DNA from: a virus
DNA: 21,862 bases
Strand: one strand, 5' to 3'
IMG/VR virus record: IMGVR_UViG_3300017771_000137
Location: 1 to 21,862 of that record
This document shows positions 7,480-14,735 of this stretch, piece by piece; within the stretch, counting starts at the first letter, position 1, and the number at the start of each line of letters is the position of its first letter. The notes under the pieces were generated by a model, which did no database searches, was not told the origin of the DNA, and worked only from the letters and a program-made list of their open reading frames with translations. A program made the translations under genes and the position numbers.

Positions 7480-8534
7480 TGGCAGTAGCAACTAAGAAGG
7501 AATACTGGAACGCTAGACTTCGTGGTGAAGACCCTAGCGACCCAAGCGGGGCAAATATAGGTGATGCCTTTGCTGGTAGTGGTGGTTCTGCTTCTGGTGG
7601 TGCGTGGGTAATTACTAATAGCACATATAGTATAGGGTCTGCATCTGCTATGACAATGTGCGCTATGCTTTCCTTTGGTACTGCGCCTGACTCAGGGGCG
7701 GTTCTAATGACCCTTGATAACGGAACCAAACGAGTGCAGGTCAAGAGCAAGGGCAATAACACCGAACTAGATTTAGTCGGTGCGACTACTGTTACGGTGT
7801 CTGACTTAGACTTAAATCTTTCGGAAGACAATTCTGTACCTGTATTACTACGATTGACGATGGACGCTAGTGGTAATGCGAAACTATACACCCATGAGAT
7901 TCTAAGAGATACAGACGGCAACGATGCATTCTATTCGGTAGTAGGTGCAAGCACTAGTAGCGGTACCGCATCTTTTGGTAATACTAGCGGCTCAGTTAAC
8001 TGGTTTTCTATATACTACTGTAAGTTTGGTTCATTCAATCCCGAAGAGTTAATGCTATCTGATTTTGCACAGGATACACTTTCTCGTATGGGCATCTCCG
8101 TAGTAGATACTATCAAGGCTTGTGAAAGACCATTCATAAAGAAGTATGTGCAAGATTCTGCTATAGTTTTCGGATATGATTTATCTTCTCAGATGTTAAA
8201 TAGAATAAGCGCACCTTCAATCCATGTGATATTTGCTAATGTTTCCTCACCTTCCTTCAACGCATTGGGTGGTGCAAGCATAGAGCAATTATATGAAATT
8301 TCGATTTATGTCACAACCAAAGGAGTAAATTATGAAGAAGCATACAGATTGGGGTTAAATATAATCGGTGAGGTCTTTGATGAATTATATGTCAATACGG
8401 GGTTGGCGGCTACTACGGATAACTTAGAAGGTTATACTATGAATCTAGATACTAAATTAGACGATGATGATACAGTCTGCGTTCACCAACTCAATCTTTC
8501 TTATAATCGCAGAATAAAGATGACCCGAAGGTAA
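7479..8534 (+). CDS. Probable tail terminator with N-terminal concanavalin/LamG-like domain
   Basis: The 351-residue protein appears to have two domains. Residues about 40-190 are beta-rich with the flow of a concanavalin/LamG jelly roll: TMCAMLSFGTAPDSGAVLM, then TKRVQVKSKG, then VPVLLRLTMDASGNAKLYTH, ending with VNWFSIYYCKFG. From about residue 190 the pattern changes to that of tail terminators: an N-terminal helix (SDFAQDTLSRMG), paired strands (PSIHVIFANVSS), IEQLYEISIYVTTKG, and a helix with EEAYRLGLNIIGEVFDELY. Terminators form the ring that stops tube growth and joins the tail to the neck, and usually have about 130-170 residues. Position directly before the tube gene supports this. 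The lectin-like part would decorate the top of the tail. Domain names are from pattern reading only. Confidence 0.55.
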   Translation: MAVATKKEYWNARLRGEDPSDPSGANIGDAFAGSGGSASGGAWVITNSTYSIGSASAMTMCAMLSFGTAPDSGAVLMTLDNGTKRVQVKSKGNNTELDLVGATTVTVSDLDLNLSEDNSVPVLLRLTMDASGNAKLYTHEILRDTDGNDAFYSVVGASTSSGTASFGNTSGSVNWFSIYYCKFGSFNPEELMLSDFAQDTLSRMGISVVDTIKACERPFIKKYVQDSAIVFGYDLSSQMLNRISAPSIHVIFANVSSPSFNALGGASIEQLYEISIYVTTKGVNYEEAYRLGLNIIGEVFDELYVNTGLAATTDNLEGYTMNLDTKLDDDDTVCVHQLNLSYNRRIKMTRR

Positions 8535-8535
8535 T

Positions 8536-8543
8536 GTTTATAC
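8536..8543 (+). promoter_or_regulatory. Archaeal-type TATA box before the tail tube gene
   Basis: GTTTATAC begins right after the TAA stop of the preceding gene. Transcription would start around 8562-8566, leaving a leader of about 15-20 nt before the ATG at 8581 and containing the AGAGGT ribosome-binding site. A dedicated promoter suits the most abundant tail protein. Confidence 0.55.
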
Positions 8544-8568
8544 ATCACGCATGGGCTACGTCGGAGTA

Positions 8569-8574
8569 AGAGGT
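8569..8574 (+). promoter_or_regulatory. Ribosome-binding site AGAGGT deciding the tube start at 8581
   Basis: AGAGGT is 6 nt before the ATG at 8581. The in-frame ATG at 8551 has no such element and would lie upstream of the predicted transcript start, so 8581 is the better start. Confidence 0.6.
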
Positions 8575-8580
8575 TTTAAT

Positions 8581-10242
8581 ATGGCAGGCGCAGAATGGTT
8601 AAATAGATATGTTTCTATAGAAAAAGAGGCAACATACGGTACAGAACCGTCAGGAACTCAAATATTTGGAGAAGTTGACGACGAATCTTTTAAGGCAAAT
8701 TTCGACCTTCTTGTAAGGTCAGACATGGCACGACAGGTTGCTTCAAAGGCAGTCACCAACACCCGATACACCGAGGGTTCAATGAATTTTGCAGTTCAGC
8801 CTGACGACTTCATGGGCAACATTATCGCTTCTTTCTTTACCAAGAGAGTTCATTCTTCCTTTTATGATGCTATTACTTTTGCAGGTAGGGGATACGGATA
8901 CATTGCTGGAACAGGCGCAATCACCGACGACGGCGGAAATGACGGAGTAGACAAGATTGGCTACTGGCAGGTTCGCAATGGTGCTGAGTCAGAATTAAGT
9001 GGTGATAATGACCTTAGTGGTACAAACGGTTCAGAAACAATAGTCCTTACAGACAACGCAGTTACAGCAGAAATTTGGGGAAAACACGCCGGAGTCACGG
9101 TGACTACCGATAACCCCGGATACGGTATTCTTGGCGCCCCCGATTCGGGTAGCACTACTGCCGGTACTTACTTTAAGTACACAGGAGTAAACGCAGGGGC
9201 GCATTCACTCACAGGCGTCACTACTTACAAGCATGACAGTACCTTTACTACTCCCGCTGCTATGGGAACTGTTGTTGATAACACGGTATGTGTGCAGTAC
9301 GAAAACTACGTTAACGGTGTAGAGCCGGGTCGAGTTTACGGATACATTACTATCCCCGGTAGTGGTAAGAGCCAAGTTTCGCTAAACGTAGCAAACGACT
9401 TCTACGGTCTTGCCGCTCTACTAAACGCAAGCCCCAAAGTCGGTGGTGCGGTAATTACTACCCCAGTAGCAACTATCGGTGGTACAAGAAAGCACATTTT
9501 CGAAGAGCCTACTCTAGCAAGCGAGTCTTACCCTTCCTACACAGTTAGGATTGGTAGGGAGTCTAAGGAACACACCTTTACTGGCATGACCGCTACAAGA
9601 CTTTCTCTTTCTGCTAACCTAAACGAGTATGTGATGGCATCTGTGGACTTCCTAGGACAGGCAGAAGCAGCACCAACAGATATTCAGACTTCGTTCTCAT
9701 ACTCTGGTAACGATGTTGACGCACTTCACTTTGCAGACGCACAGTTATTTATTGATGGTTCTGCCAGCAAGTCTACTAAGATTCAGTCGGTCAGTCTTGA
9801 GATTAACATTAACCGTGACCTTGAGTCTGCCTACGCAGTAGGGTCTAACACCATTACCCGTATGCCACCTTCAAGGACTAGGGAAATTACTGGGACAATG
9901 GAGTTTAACGAGATTCTATACGCAGATGACACAACTGCTGCCGGTGAGCCTTCTTACCAAGATTTGGCTACGGCAACTTCAGTTCACAAGATACACCGAG
10001 GACAAGGTACACCTGCTCTTAAGTTGAAATTTACTGGTGCGGGTACTTTAGCCGCTACTGAGTTTGTAGAGATTGACCTTTACAACATTAGATTCGAGGC
10101 ACCTACGGCCTCGGTAAGCGGTCGTGACCCTGCTCGAATGTCTGTCGGCTTCCAAGCCTTCTATGACTCAAAGGCTACGGGTGCTGCTAAGGCAATCACC
10201 GTTAAAATGACCGGGGCAAATCTACAGGCCAGCGCATATTAA
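8581..10242 (+). CDS. Major tail tube protein
   Basis: The 553-residue product has the hallmarks of phage tail tube proteins. The N-terminus is RYVSIEKEATYGTEP, followed by FGEVDDESFKANFDLL and QPDDFMGNII, as in tube proteins that start with a pre-strand and receptor loop. The C-terminal half has the tube beta-sandwich pattern: YTVRIGRESKEHTFTG (about residue 320), a strand with VMASVDFLGQ, TKIQSVSLEININRDL (about 400), then PPSRTREITGTMEFNE (about 430). About residues 100-260 form a large extra beta region with YFKYTGVNAGAHSLTGV, likely displayed on the outside of the tail. Many tube proteins have 150-350 residues, so this is large. The start at 8581 is set by the TATA box and AGAGGT. It is followed by small genes, chaperones and the tape measure, the standard siphovirus order. 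Confidence 0.8.
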   Translation: MAGAEWLNRYVSIEKEATYGTEPSGTQIFGEVDDESFKANFDLLVRSDMARQVASKAVTNTRYTEGSMNFAVQPDDFMGNIIASFFTKRVHSSFYDAITFAGRGYGYIAGTGAITDDGGNDGVDKIGYWQVRNGAESELSGDNDLSGTNGSETIVLTDNAVTAEIWGKHAGVTVTTDNPGYGILGAPDSGSTTAGTYFKYTGVNAGAHSLTGVTTYKHDSTFTTPAAMGTVVDNTVCVQYENYVNGVEPGRVYGYITIPGSGKSQVSLNVANDFYGLAALLNASPKVGGAVITTPVATIGGTRKHIFEEPTLASESYPSYTVRIGRESKEHTFTGMTATRLSLSANLNEYVMASVDFLGQAEAAPTDIQTSFSYSGNDVDALHFADAQLFIDGSASKSTKIQSVSLEININRDLESAYAVGSNTITRMPPSRTREITGTMEFNEILYADDTTAAGEPSYQDLATATSVHKIHRGQGTPALKLKFTGAGTLAATEFVEIDLYNIRFEAPTASVSGRDPARMSVGFQAFYDSKATGAAKAITVKMTGANLQASAY

Positions 10243-10254
10243 GGTGGTGGTTAG

Positions 10255-10455
10255 ATGGTAGACAGACTTTGGTTATACGAATTGGGAAGACTAATCCCAG
10301 AAGAAATGATGGATGAATTAGAGGCAATGGAAAACGCATCTGATGTAGTTAAGGTAGTTCAATCATTTCCTATAGGACTTATGGAAAAGCCTAAGCCAGT
10401 TAAGAAGGCAAAGAAAGCAGCGCCTAAGAAGAAGGCTGCTAAGAAGGAGGACTGA
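10255..10455 (+). CDS. Small protein with lysine/alanine-rich C-terminal tail
   Basis: The 66-residue product has an acidic helical N-terminal half (GRLIPEEMMDELEAMENA) and a strongly basic, flexible tail (KKAKKAAPKKKAAKKED) like the tails of histone H1-type proteins. No membrane segment and no recognised family. GGTGG shortly before the ATG at 10255 supports the start, and the gene follows the tube gene after 12 nt. A nucleic-acid contact or charge-based virion assembly role is possible from composition alone; nothing more specific can be said. Confidence 0.6.
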   Translation: MVDRLWLYELGRLIPEEMMDELEAMENASDVVKVVQSFPIGLMEKPKPVKKAKKAAPKKKAAKKED

Positions 10456-10459
10456 TTAG

Positions 10460-10651
10460 ATGGCTTTTAGTGGTGGAACTGTTATAGCAGATAAAACTAA
10501 GTTAAAAATAAGTACATTCTATGGTGGGGCTACTGCTATGCAGACTGCTCTACGAGCCGCAATTGCTAACAATGATGTTATAATTAGCGCAAATCTAAGT
10601 AACGGTAGCGCAGGTAAAATGCTTACTGTTGTTTGGTATGACGTAGCATAA
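10460..10651 (+). CDS. Small protein (63 aa), unknown function
   Basis: The 63-residue product reads as one or two beta strands (GTVIADKTKLKISTFYGG), a helix (AMQTALRAAIANNDVII) and a C-terminal strand (KMLTVVWYDVA). It resembles a compact alpha/beta fold. There is no signal or membrane segment and I recognise no family. The ATG at 10460 follows the previous stop by 4 nt, with GGAGG at 10446-10450 in the end of that gene as ribosome-binding site. Location between tube and chaperone genes suggests a small virion or assembly protein. Confidence 0.55.
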   Translation: MAFSGGTVIADKTKLKISTFYGGATAMQTALRAAIANNDVIISANLSNGSAGKMLTVVWYDVA

Positions 10652-10665
10652 GTAGGTTTTGCGCT

Positions 10666-10827
10666 ATGGCAAGGGCTGGCGCATCCAAAACCTTTATAAA
10701 CTCACTAGGTACATGGGAACTCAAGGACGACGGAACAGTTCGTCTATTAAGAGCAGCACAGCAGCCTACACAGGTTAAAGAGAGAAGGAAGTGGAGAAAA
10801 AATGCCGGTAAAGAAAAAAGAATTTGA
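10666..10827 (+). CDS. Small basic protein (53 aa), unknown function
   Basis: The frame starts at an ATG 14 nt after the previous stop and encodes 53 residues: MARAGASKTFINSLG, TWELKDDGTVRLLRAAQQ and a basic end (KERRKWRKNAGKEKRI). It overlaps the chaperone gene by 26 nt in another frame. A TAGGT element about 10 nt before the ATG is a weak ribosome-binding site. Without it, 150 nt in a very dense gene string would be empty, which favours a real gene. No family is recognised. The same bases also hold a TATA-like sequence (10693-10700). Confidence 0.5.
   Translation: MARAGASKTFINSLGTWELKDDGTVRLLRAAQQPTQVKERRKWRKNAGKEKRI
10693..10700 (+). promoter_or_regulatory. Possible archaeal TATA box before the tail chaperone genes
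   Basis: TTTATAAA matches the archaeal TATA consensus but lies inside the 53-aa gene. A transcript from here would start near 10720-10727, about 75-80 nt before the chaperone ATG at 10802. It may be chance, since it also encodes Phe-Ile-Asn in frame. Confidence 0.3.
10791..10796 (+). promoter_or_regulatory. Ribosome-binding site GTGGAG for the chaperone gene
   Basis: GTGGAG lies 5 nt before the ATG at 10802, within the upstream 53-aa gene, and supports initiation at 10802. Confidence 0.55.
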
Positions 10828-11152
10828 ATTAGATGATGGAAGCAAGATTTGGGTGCGACAAGCATCTGGTATCGAGAAGTTGAAGATTAGCAACGCGCAA
10901 GCCAAGGTTTTTAGAAGGTTTGCCGAGGCTGGCGACCCTACAGAATGGGACGAAGATACAAACCTAGCCTTTTCAGACGCGCTTGATGAGGCCGGTGCTG
11001 GTATGCAATCACAAATTGATAATTGGTTGGTTCCTTGTGTTCTTGATGAAACTTTTGATGTAAATCTATTTACGGTTGAGGAATTACTACCTATCCTATC
11101 ATTCGTCCGTGGTGACGATGAGGAAGGTGCAGTTAATTTTTTGAGTTCGTGA
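10802..11152 (+). CDS. Tail assembly chaperone, short form (gpG-like)
   Basis: The 116-residue product sits between the tube and tape measure genes, where siphoviruses keep the chaperone that holds the tape measure before tube assembly. The N-terminus LDDGSKIWVRQASGIEKLKI gives a short beta start typical of such proteins. The rest is helical and acidic, ending FTVEELLPILSFVRGDDEEG. In many phages this gene is read in two ways: most ribosomes stop, while a few shift back one base and make a longer fusion. The end of this gene carries a strong signal for that (11137-11167). The ordinary stop is the TGA at 11150-11152. The start has GTGGAG 5 nt upstream. Confidence 0.75.
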   Translation: MPVKKKEFELDDGSKIWVRQASGIEKLKISNAQAKVFRRFAEAGDPTEWDEDTNLAFSDALDEAGAGMQSQIDNWLVPCVLDETFDVNLFTVEELLPILSFVRGDDEEGAVNFLSS

Positions 11153-11167
11153 GGGTTGCACCCTCAC
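11137..11167 (+). promoter_or_regulatory. Programmed -1 ribosomal frameshift signal
   Basis: In the chaperone frame the bases read T TTT TTG (11137-11143), a canonical X-XXY-YYZ slippery heptamer. After a 5-nt spacer (11144-11148) comes a perfect 8-bp hairpin: GTGAGGGT (11149-11156), loop TGC, ACCCTCAC (11160-11167). Shifting back one base leads from the gpG-like frame into the frame that stays open to 11433, skipping the TGA at 11150. The fusion would have 210 residues (114 before and 96 after the shift). The hairpin contains the normal stop codon. All three elements and their spacing are visible directly; use in the cell is inferred from the conserved phage mechanism. Confidence 0.85.
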
Positions 11168-11433
11168 TTTGCATGGCCTTCAAAGGTATCTTACCTTCTG
11201 ACCTTTGGTTGAAGTATAACCAAGAGGGAGGAAAATGGTTGATGGAATTAGATATGCACGTTGCTATAGAAATGAATGATAAGATAGCAGAAGCACATTC
11301 CAAGGCAAGTAAGAAAAGCAATAGCCCAGCGGGTCTACCCCGACTAACTGGTGACGATGCTAAAGATGTAGTAGCGAGGCGTAATGCAAAACGTAAAGCG
11401 CGAAAACAACAACAAGATTTATCAGACAGTTAG
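11149..11433 (+). CDS. Tail assembly chaperone, frameshift extension (gpT-like)
   Basis: This frame, -1 relative to the gpG-like gene, encodes the C-terminal extension of the chaperone fusion. Its first in-frame start is a GTG at 11149, inside the frameshift hairpin and without a ribosome-binding site, so separate translation is unlikely. The frame is entered by the shift at 11143. The sequence includes ILPSDLWLKYNQEGG, a helix with MELDMHVAIEMNDKIAEAH, and a basic end with ARRNAKRKARKQQQ. Short aromatic and acidic helices after a LPS.LW motif are common in T-like extensions, which contact the tape measure protein. The fused protein would be 210 residues. It ends 52 nt before the tape measure frame. 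Confidence 0.75.
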   Translation: MRVAPSLCMAFKGILPSDLWLKYNQEGGKWLMELDMHVAIEMNDKIAEAHSKASKKSNSPAGLPRLTGDDAKDVVARRNAKRKARKQQQDLSDS

Positions 11434-11485
11434 TTTTACCATAGTATGTAGCGAGCCGTATGGCATTAGGTGGAGTGGATGATTT
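11434..11485 (+). other. Gap with competing starts for the tape measure gene
   Basis: An ATG at 11460 opens MALGGVDDF and stops at TGA 11487-11489. Another at 11479 opens MIFDS and stops. AGGTGGAG at 11468-11475 is the only clear ribosome-binding site; it lies 10 nt before TTG 11486 and 3 nt before ATG 11479. The tape measure frame is blocked upstream by a TGA at 11480-11482. Losing one base from the first frame at the T5 run (11483-11487) would join MALGGVDDF to the tape measure. Confidence 0.5.
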
Positions 11486-14400
11486 TTGATAGTTGAAGCA
11501 GGATTTATCGGTCTAAACGGTCCTTGGGGCTTTCTCGCACTAATGGCTATGGCAGTCGCCATGCTAGTCAACAGGGCTGGCGCGTCGATGGTCTTCTTCG
11601 ATGTGGTCGGTCGTTTCCAAGCCCAACGTTTGATTAAAGATGCAGATACTTCTATGACAGTCTTTAACTCTATCATGCTGGATACCTTCGCTAATATGCA
11701 AGATTCTATTAACGTCTTGGGTACTAGTGTAGAATCACTAGCCACAAGCGTACTGCCCTTTGCAGAAGCGATGCAAGATGCAGAAATAGAATTGCGTAAA
11801 TTCTTAGATGCGAGCGAGGATATAGACCAAGTAGCAGATGAGGTTAGACAACTAGGTGTTGACTTTGGTTATGCGGGTGATGAAGCACTAGCAGCAGCAG
11901 CAAAGATGGCGCAGTTGGCTTCAGTCTTGGGTGCGGGACAAACAGGGACAGGAACGCAGTTGGGTATAGAGTTCGGTTTGATAAGCGGCATGGAAACAGA
12001 AGCAGCAATGCAGCGCTTGATTAACTTGAATCAGCAACTTTTCTTTATGACAGAAGGAACAGAAGACTTAACTACTGCTGAAGAAAAGGGATTGAAGATT
12101 AGGAAAAATACCCTAGCAGTCATGGACCAACTCAACACCATTGAGAATAGGTCGGCTTCGACCATGCAACAGGTCACATTCGTTATGAATCAATTCGCAT
12201 CGCAGGCTCATCTGACTGGTGAGAGTATAGCGATGATGGCAGCGCAGTCCGCCGTTTTGATTGAAACTGGTGAAGAACAGGGTAAGGCTGGTCGTGCGCT
12301 TAGAATGATTTACGCACGATTGGGTGCAGATACCAACGGGGCTAGAAGAGAATTAGAGAATATGAATATCGCCGTTGTTGATGCTAATGACAATATGAGG
12401 CCCCTCTCTAGAATCTTAGGGGATTTGTCGCAAACGTGGGGGGACTTAGAGGCTGCCGAAAGAATGGCTATAGCACAGGGTGTAGCCGGAAACAGACACT
12501 ATACTAGATTTATCAAGTTGATGGATAACTATGAGAGGGCTGCTCAATTAGCCTTTGAGGGGCAGATGGCTCTCTTTCCCGCCTTGGAAGAGGTCAACAA
12601 CAGACTCGATACCTCAATTACTAAGTATCGCCAAGCAGAAGCCGAACTAAGCAACTATAGAGCGGAACTAGGAGAGGCCCTACTACCTGCTTTGACTGAT
12701 GCAGCAGAAAGCCAAGCGGCTTTTACAGGACATATACTCACTCTGGTTGAAATCTTCCCTAACCTTGTAGGCGGGGTTGTAACCCTAGGTATGAATATGA
12801 AGAGCCTAGTCGTCCCTATGCTAGGGGTTGTGACTAACATTGCGGCTATGACCGTGGCTATGCAAGCACAACGCGCAGTATCAAGGGCTATGGCCGGCGA
12901 GCAACTGATGTTAGAGCAAGCATTTAGTACGGCTGGTACCTCATATCAAAGCGCAAGCGCGGCTTTAGCAGAATTAGCCATACTCAAAAAAGAAATGATA
13001 GGTCTTAATCAGATGGAAATGAAAGACTTGAAGATTTTAAGTGAGGACGAAAGGGAAATACAAACAGATAGATTAAGGTTTATGCAACAAGAGGCCGCAT
13101 TGACTGAAGATGCAATAAATGAAAAGCAAAAAGATATTAACGCGCATCGAATTCTAATACAAGAGAAGAAAGAATCGATTGCACTAGCAGAGGCAGAAGG
13201 TGCAGAAGTAATTGATTTGCAAGGAGATATGAAAGGGCTTAATGCTGAGTATGAAAAACTACAAACTTCTATGATGAAACTAAATGCAGAAAGAAGATTT
13301 GAATTGGGTATTATCGAAGAGGCCTCTGGTCAGTTAGCAGAAGATAGACTCGCAACTCTACACGAAGAAAGAAAGGAAACAGACGCGGCAAATGAGGCTA
13401 TGGCCGCAAGAGCAAAGGCTATGTATGCGGTGGGAGGTGCCTCTATTGCACTAGGTGGAGCGATGATGACTCTTACCGAGAACCAGAGAATCAATACTGC
13501 TGGTATGACTTTGATGACTGCTGGGGCCGCAGTCTTAGCAGCACAACAAATTGCTCTAGCGGGTTCTACTATGATAAAAGTAGTTGCTGACCAATTAGAC
13601 ATAGACACTAAGAAGAAGAAACTCGGCGTTATTGCCGCAGAAATAAGTGCTTTGATAGCAGAAAAGATTGCTACTACTGGTTCTGCCATAGCAACTAGTT
13701 TTAATGTAATGACTACTAACGCAGATACAGGCGCTAGAACTATAAATACCGCTGCGATATGGGCGCAGATTGTTGCGTTAAGAGCATATGCGGTGGCTAA
13801 CAAGGCCGCTCTTGGTGTAGTAGGATTAGCGGTTACTGGTTTAATCGTACTCTTTACTGCTCTATGGTCTGCTGAAAAGAAAAGAAACGCAGAAGCAAAG
13901 GCATTACAGGACCAAACTACTCAATATATTCAGACTGACGCGGCGTTATTTATTCAGACTCTACATGACCAAGAACTTGCTTTAGATGACATTATTTCAA
14001 AATACAGGACAGCCAAGTCCGAAGTTGAACTTTATGCTGAGGCTAGTACGGAAGCGGGTAAGAAACTTAGAGATGATGCCGGTAAGGACATGGCTACTTA
14101 TGGGGACGTAGCAGAAGTTAAACTAGCAGGCATACTTGAGCAAGGAGAAATAACAAAGGAAGAAGTTGCAAAAGTAGTAGATGCAATGGACGAATTAGAA
14201 ACCGGCGCTGGTGCAAGAAGGCGCGGTATTTTCTTTGATGAGTTTAATATTCTTACGGGCGAAAACATGACTCAAAAGGCAATAGATAACGCTACGAGAA
14301 TAATAGCCGAATATGAAGATTTAGTGACATATATAGAAATAAGTGGCAAAGAAGGCGAAGACGCTATTTACAATTCTATACAATCAAATGCCTCAAGCCT

Positions 14401-14722
14401 TAGTGCGTTTATGGCGGACTCTAACGAATATGTTGACGGTATAGCGGTGGCTATGGAGTCTGCAACTCAATCGGTATTGGAGTTTAACAACGCTAGGGAA
14501 GAGTTGTTCTACGGTATGGCGGCTTCTAATATCACAGGGGATTTGGTAAGGCAGGTAGTTAATAGAGGAGTGGAAAACCTTTTAGTAAACACCGAGGTCA
14601 TTATGACCAATAACTTTAACGGTATGACGACAGCCCAAGCCGCACAGGAGATACTAGACCATGTGGAGAGAGGAGCAAGAATGAGAGGAGTAGATTTGAC
14701 GACAACCAGTCAAAGCATATAG
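11486..14722 (+). CDS. Tail tape measure protein
   Basis: The 1078-residue protein sets tail length and is carried inside the tube. Residues about 75-420 match the tape-measure core of TP901-type phages: helical Ala/Met-rich sequence with VADEVRQLGVDFGYAGDEA, MAAQSAVLIETGEEQGKAGR, ALRMIYARLG and AAERMAIAQGVAGNRHYTR. Residues about 515-610 are a charged coiled coil. Hydrophobic stretches follow at about 425-460, 645-700 and 770-795 (LGVVGLAVTGLIVLFTALW), as expected of a protein that enters or spans the membrane during DNA delivery. With about 1.5 angstrom per residue, the tail would be roughly 160 nm (inference). The start is uncertain: TTG 11486 is the first possible start in this frame; the first ATG, 11543, has no ribosome-binding site and would remove part of the N-terminal hydrophobic segment. 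The gene ends TAG, 13 nt before the hub gene. Confidence 0.85.
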   Translation: MIVEAGFIGLNGPWGFLALMAMAVAMLVNRAGASMVFFDVVGRFQAQRLIKDADTSMTVFNSIMLDTFANMQDSINVLGTSVESLATSVLPFAEAMQDAEIELRKFLDASEDIDQVADEVRQLGVDFGYAGDEALAAAAKMAQLASVLGAGQTGTGTQLGIEFGLISGMETEAAMQRLINLNQQLFFMTEGTEDLTTAEEKGLKIRKNTLAVMDQLNTIENRSASTMQQVTFVMNQFASQAHLTGESIAMMAAQSAVLIETGEEQGKAGRALRMIYARLGADTNGARRELENMNIAVVDANDNMRPLSRILGDLSQTWGDLEAAERMAIAQGVAGNRHYTRFIKLMDNYERAAQLAFEGQMALFPALEEVNNRLDTSITKYRQAEAELSNYRAELGEALLPALTDAAESQAAFTGHILTLVEIFPNLVGGVVTLGMNMKSLVVPMLGVVTNIAAMTVAMQAQRAVSRAMAGEQLMLEQAFSTAGTSYQSASAALAELAILKKEMIGLNQMEMKDLKILSEDEREIQTDRLRFMQQEAALTEDAINEKQKDINAHRILIQEKKESIALAEAEGAEVIDLQGDMKGLNAEYEKLQTSMMKLNAERRFELGIIEEASGQLAEDRLATLHEERKETDAANEAMAARAKAMYAVGGASIALGGAMMTLTENQRINTAGMTLMTAGAAVLAAQQIALAGSTMIKVVADQLDIDTKKKKLGVIAAEISALIAEKIATTGSAIATSFNVMTTNADTGARTINTAAIWAQIVALRAYAVANKAALGVVGLAVTGLIVLFTALWSAEKKRNAEAKALQDQTTQYIQTDAALFIQTLHDQELALDDIISKYRTAKSEVELYAEASTEAGKKLRDDAGKDMATYGDVAEVKLAGILEQGEITKEEVAKVVDAMDELETGAGARRRGIFFDEFNILTGENMTQKAIDNATRIIAEYEDLVTYIEISGKEGEDAIYNSIQSNASSLSAFMADSNEYVDGIAVAMESATQSVLEFNNAREELFYGMAASNITGDLVRQVVNRGVENLLVNTEVIMTNNFNGMTTAQAAQEILDHVERGARMRGVDLTTTSQSI

Positions 14723-14735
14723 AGAGAGATTAACA

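Noticed and set aside
7442-7921. Minus-strand open frame of 159 codons
   Set aside because: It lies opposite the terminator gene, has no ribosome-binding site or promoter, and its composition is that of a reverse-complement shadow. The same holds for frames at 13330-13803 and 21446-21841.
8551-8580. ATG at 8551 as tube gene start
   Set aside because: It lies upstream of the predicted transcript start and has no ribosome-binding site; ATG 8581 has both in place.
10095-10113. Hairpin CGAGGC...GCCTCG as a terminator
   Set aside because: It lies inside the tube coding region with no T run after it; a 6-bp stem of this kind is expected by chance.
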